Source: Spirosoma radiotolerans
Lineage (GTDB): Bacteria > Bacteroidota > Bacteroidia > Cytophagales > Spirosomataceae
DNA length: 64,000 nucleotides
Direction: 5' to 3'
Assembly (NCBI RefSeq): GCF_000974425.1
Contig: NZ_CP010429.1
Coordinates: 434,001-498,000 of the forward strand
Shown here piece by piece: positions 62,284-64,000 of this stretch (the stretch's first letter is position 1; each line of letters begins with the position of its first letter). The position numbers and the translations under genes are program-made. A model generated the notes under the pieces. It ran no database searches, was not told the origin of the DNA, and worked only from the letters and a program-made list of their open reading frames with translations.

Positions 62284-63051
62284 ATGAACGTTACATTTCC
62301 CTTACCCCCGGCTCACCTTACTGAGTTTGTCCAGCGAATACTGGTTATAGAAAATGTTCGGGTAGTAACCCCTTTTAAACTGCCCCTTTATGCAAACGGC
62401 ACACCAACTTTAGTTTTTCAGACCGCCAAGGGGCAAATTAAAGGATATTCAACTCATTTAACTTTATTTGGCCAAACAGTACGTCCTGAAACATTGAGTT
62501 TGCAGAACGATTTTACGCTGATTGCCTATTTTTTTAAGCCCTTCGTATTAGGGCCATTGTTTGGTGTTGCTGCCCAAGAACTAACCGATCATCCAATAGC
62601 GCTAGACTTATTGGAATCATCAAAAGTAGCTACCTTAATGGAACAGTTACTGCACGCTCCGTCAACGCGGGCAATGTTAATATTGATTGACCATTACATT
62701 TATAGTTTAGTGGTTCAGGCAAAGATGGATTTGCGTTTAATAGAATTTGCCACAGCTTCTATCCTGAAAAACACTAATCCGGCTGTATTGCAAACGGTAC
62801 AGAATAAACTCGGTCTGACTGAAAGAACCTTTCAGCGAATGTTTGAGAACCATATCGGTATCTCGCCAAATCAATACCGTCGAATTTGTCAATTCAACTC
62901 CGCCTTTCAACAATTACAACAAAGAAAGTTTGACAATTTAGCCGACATCGCCTTTAAGCACGAGTATGCTGATCAAAGTCACTTTATACGTTCATTTAAA
63001 GAGTTCACAGGTATCAGACCAACCGATTATCTAAATTTTGGCAGGCCCTGA
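62284..63051 (+). CDS. AraC-family transcriptional regulator
   Basis: 255 residues. The N-terminal part (about 1-140) is of the DUF6597 type (PPAHLTEFVQRILVIE, YFFKPFVLGPLFGVAAQEL). Two helix-turn-helix motifs lie at about 170-250: KLGLTERTFQRMFENHIGISPNQYRR, then LADIAFKHEYADQSHFIRSFKEFTGIRPTDY. It lies 24 bp after the DUF1624 gene and could regulate it and the neighbouring VOC genes. Confidence 0.88.
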   Translation: MNVTFPLPPAHLTEFVQRILVIENVRVVTPFKLPLYANGTPTLVFQTAKGQIKGYSTHLTLFGQTVRPETLSLQNDFTLIAYFFKPFVLGPLFGVAAQELTDHPIALDLLESSKVATLMEQLLHAPSTRAMLILIDHYIYSLVVQAKMDLRLIEFATASILKNTNPAVLQTVQNKLGLTERTFQRMFENHIGISPNQYRRICQFNSAFQQLQQRKFDNLADIAFKHEYADQSHFIRSFKEFTGIRPTDYLNFGRP

Positions 63052-63149
63052 ATGACAATACGTTGTCGGTTTCATTCTATTTTAGGATATGCCCCCTTTC
63101 TAGCTTTGTGTCGTAATGAGTTATTCAGGATTAACTACAATCGACTAAC

Positions 63150-63575
63150 ATGACAAATTCCATTTATCCCTGCTTATGGTTTGACGGACAAGCGCAGGCA
63201 GCAGCACAGTTCTATTGTTCAATTTTCAAGAACTCAAAAATCACCACTGACAATTCAGTCGCCGTATCTTTTGAATTAAACGGTCAGAAATTTATGGGGC
63301 TTAATGGGGGGCCGGAATTCAAATTTAATGAAGCGGTTTCGTTTGTAATTGATTGTGAAACCCAGCAGGAAATTGACTACTACTGGGAACAATTAATCTC
63401 GGACGGGGGTAAAGAAGGCCGTTGTGGCTGGTTAAAGGATAAGTTTGGTGTTTCATGGCAGGTAATTCCTACCATATTGGCTAAACTATTGAGTAACCCG
63501 GATAGAGCACAAGGCGTCGTACAGGCGTATATGAAAATGAATAAGTTTGACATTCACGCATTGGAGAATGCCTAA
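63150..63575 (+). CDS. PhnB-like VOC-family protein (2)
   Basis: 141 residues: YPCLWFDGQAQAAAQFYCSIFKNSKI, VSFELNGQKFMGLNGGPEFKFNEAVSFVI, WLKDKFGVSWQVIP. This is the PhnB / 3-demethylubiquinone-methyltransferase-like VOC group, a different branch from the one at 60693. Function unknown. Confidence 0.85.
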   Translation: MTNSIYPCLWFDGQAQAAAQFYCSIFKNSKITTDNSVAVSFELNGQKFMGLNGGPEFKFNEAVSFVIDCETQQEIDYYWEQLISDGGKEGRCGWLKDKFGVSWQVIPTILAKLLSNPDRAQGVVQAYMKMNKFDIHALENA

Positions 63576-63705
63576 CTGAAAGCGATGTATAAGTGACTCG
63601 CTGTACCGATAGAGGCTTCTTTAACTTAAATGGCTATATCTATTCATTTCGGTGTGGCGGAAATTTTGTTCAAGCAACACAATATCATTTTTCAAATCAT
63701 AGAAT

Positions 63706-63745
63706 AACGTAAAAACGCGAGGAATTCACTTCGCGTTTTTACGTT
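63706..63745. terminator. Perfect hairpin terminator
   Basis: AACGTAAAAACGCGA (63706-63720) and TCGCGTTTTTACGTT (63731-63745) are exact 15-bp inverted arms around a 10-base loop. It lies between the VOC gene and the convergent partial gene at the right edge and can act in both directions. Confidence 0.85.
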
Positions 63746-63872
63746 AATAAGTATGTTCAACTCAAATGCGTGTTTAGTTTAATCCTTTCCTTCACCCATA
63801 ATAGCTTCTAGATAACGGATATAGCGTATGCCTCTAGGTTTGTGCCATGATATTATTGGGAGAAGGCTATGC

Positions 63873-64000
63873 TTACCTGCCTTGTAGATCTGCCAAGATT
63901 GCTGGATAGCGTTCTCCCTGAAGGCTGATGTTGTCTAAAGCCTGGTTGATGGTGGCCAGATCATCATCGCTTAAGGTAATGTCTGCACCACCTATATTTT
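63873..64000 (-). CDS. Aldo/keto reductase C-terminus (partial, cut by right edge)
   Basis: Reading the minus strand, an open frame enters from the edge and stops at TAA (63873-63875). The 42 visible residues contain IGGADITLSDDDLATINQAL and end GERYPAILADLQGR. The D-L-x-x-I helix followed by G-x-RY is the usual end of aldo/keto reductases. Active-site residues lie outside the window. Confidence 0.65.
   Translation of the reverse strand, partial: NIGGADITLSDDDLATINQALDNISLQGERYPAILADLQGR

Overview
The window looks like a piece of chromosome from a Bacteroidota bacterium of the order Cytophagales. Spirosoma or a close relative is my best guess; the genus is inference. The support is giant SprB-repeat surface proteins, a PorP/SprF-type protein, a type IX secretion (T9SS) type B C-terminal domain, LytS/LytTR signalling and a large secreted xylan-degradation locus, all typical of that group. 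I saw no rRNA, tRNA, CRISPR array, transposase or phage gene.

Region 1 (1-16.4 kb) is a surface-adhesin locus. Two giant repeat proteins, the first cut by the left edge, are followed by a small secreted protein with a T9SS type B sorting domain, a PorP/SprF-family outer-membrane protein and an outer-membrane beta-barrel. Both giant proteins end in a shared domain followed by paired dockerin-like calcium loops, and no T9SS sorting domain is visible on either. They share a nearly identical 1.26-kb DNA block, and their SprB modules come in sets of five.

Region 2 (16.6-24.3 kb) has a cytoplasmic GH2 glycosidase among small unknown proteins. Three of these form a paralogous family. After them come an MFS transporter and an ArsB-type efflux pump on the minus strand, with a possible 49-residue leader ORF.

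Region 3 (25.2-43.0 kb) is a one-directional xylan/arabinoxylan cluster: GH95, GH43, GH127/GH146, an exported VOC protein, a second GH43, a CE6-like acetyl esterase, an alpha/beta hydrolase, four CE1-type esterase genes (one a tandem fusion) and a GH10 xylanase. Nearly all products have signal peptides. No SusC/SusD pair or hybrid two-component regulator is present in the window. REP-like inverted repeats fill several gaps and probably divide the cluster into transcripts.

Region 4 (43.1-48.9 kb, minus strand) has a CE1 esterase and a type B carboxylesterase. A translationally coupled operon follows: CitMHS transporter, AtuA-family protein and small AtuA-like protein.

Region 5 (49-64 kb) is mixed: an unknown single-pass membrane protein, an AhpD-like protein, a beta-barrel, a hydrolase, an RNase Z-like metallo-hydrolase and an overlapping LytS/LytTR pair. 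Beyond it lies a group of small stand-alone genes (lipoprotein, RibD/DHFR-like, DoxX-like, SnoaL-like, two PhnB-like VOC proteins, a DUF1624 membrane protein and an AraC regulator). From about 55.6 kb the DNA is visibly more AT-rich. The right edge cuts a minus-strand gene that looks like an aldo/keto reductase.
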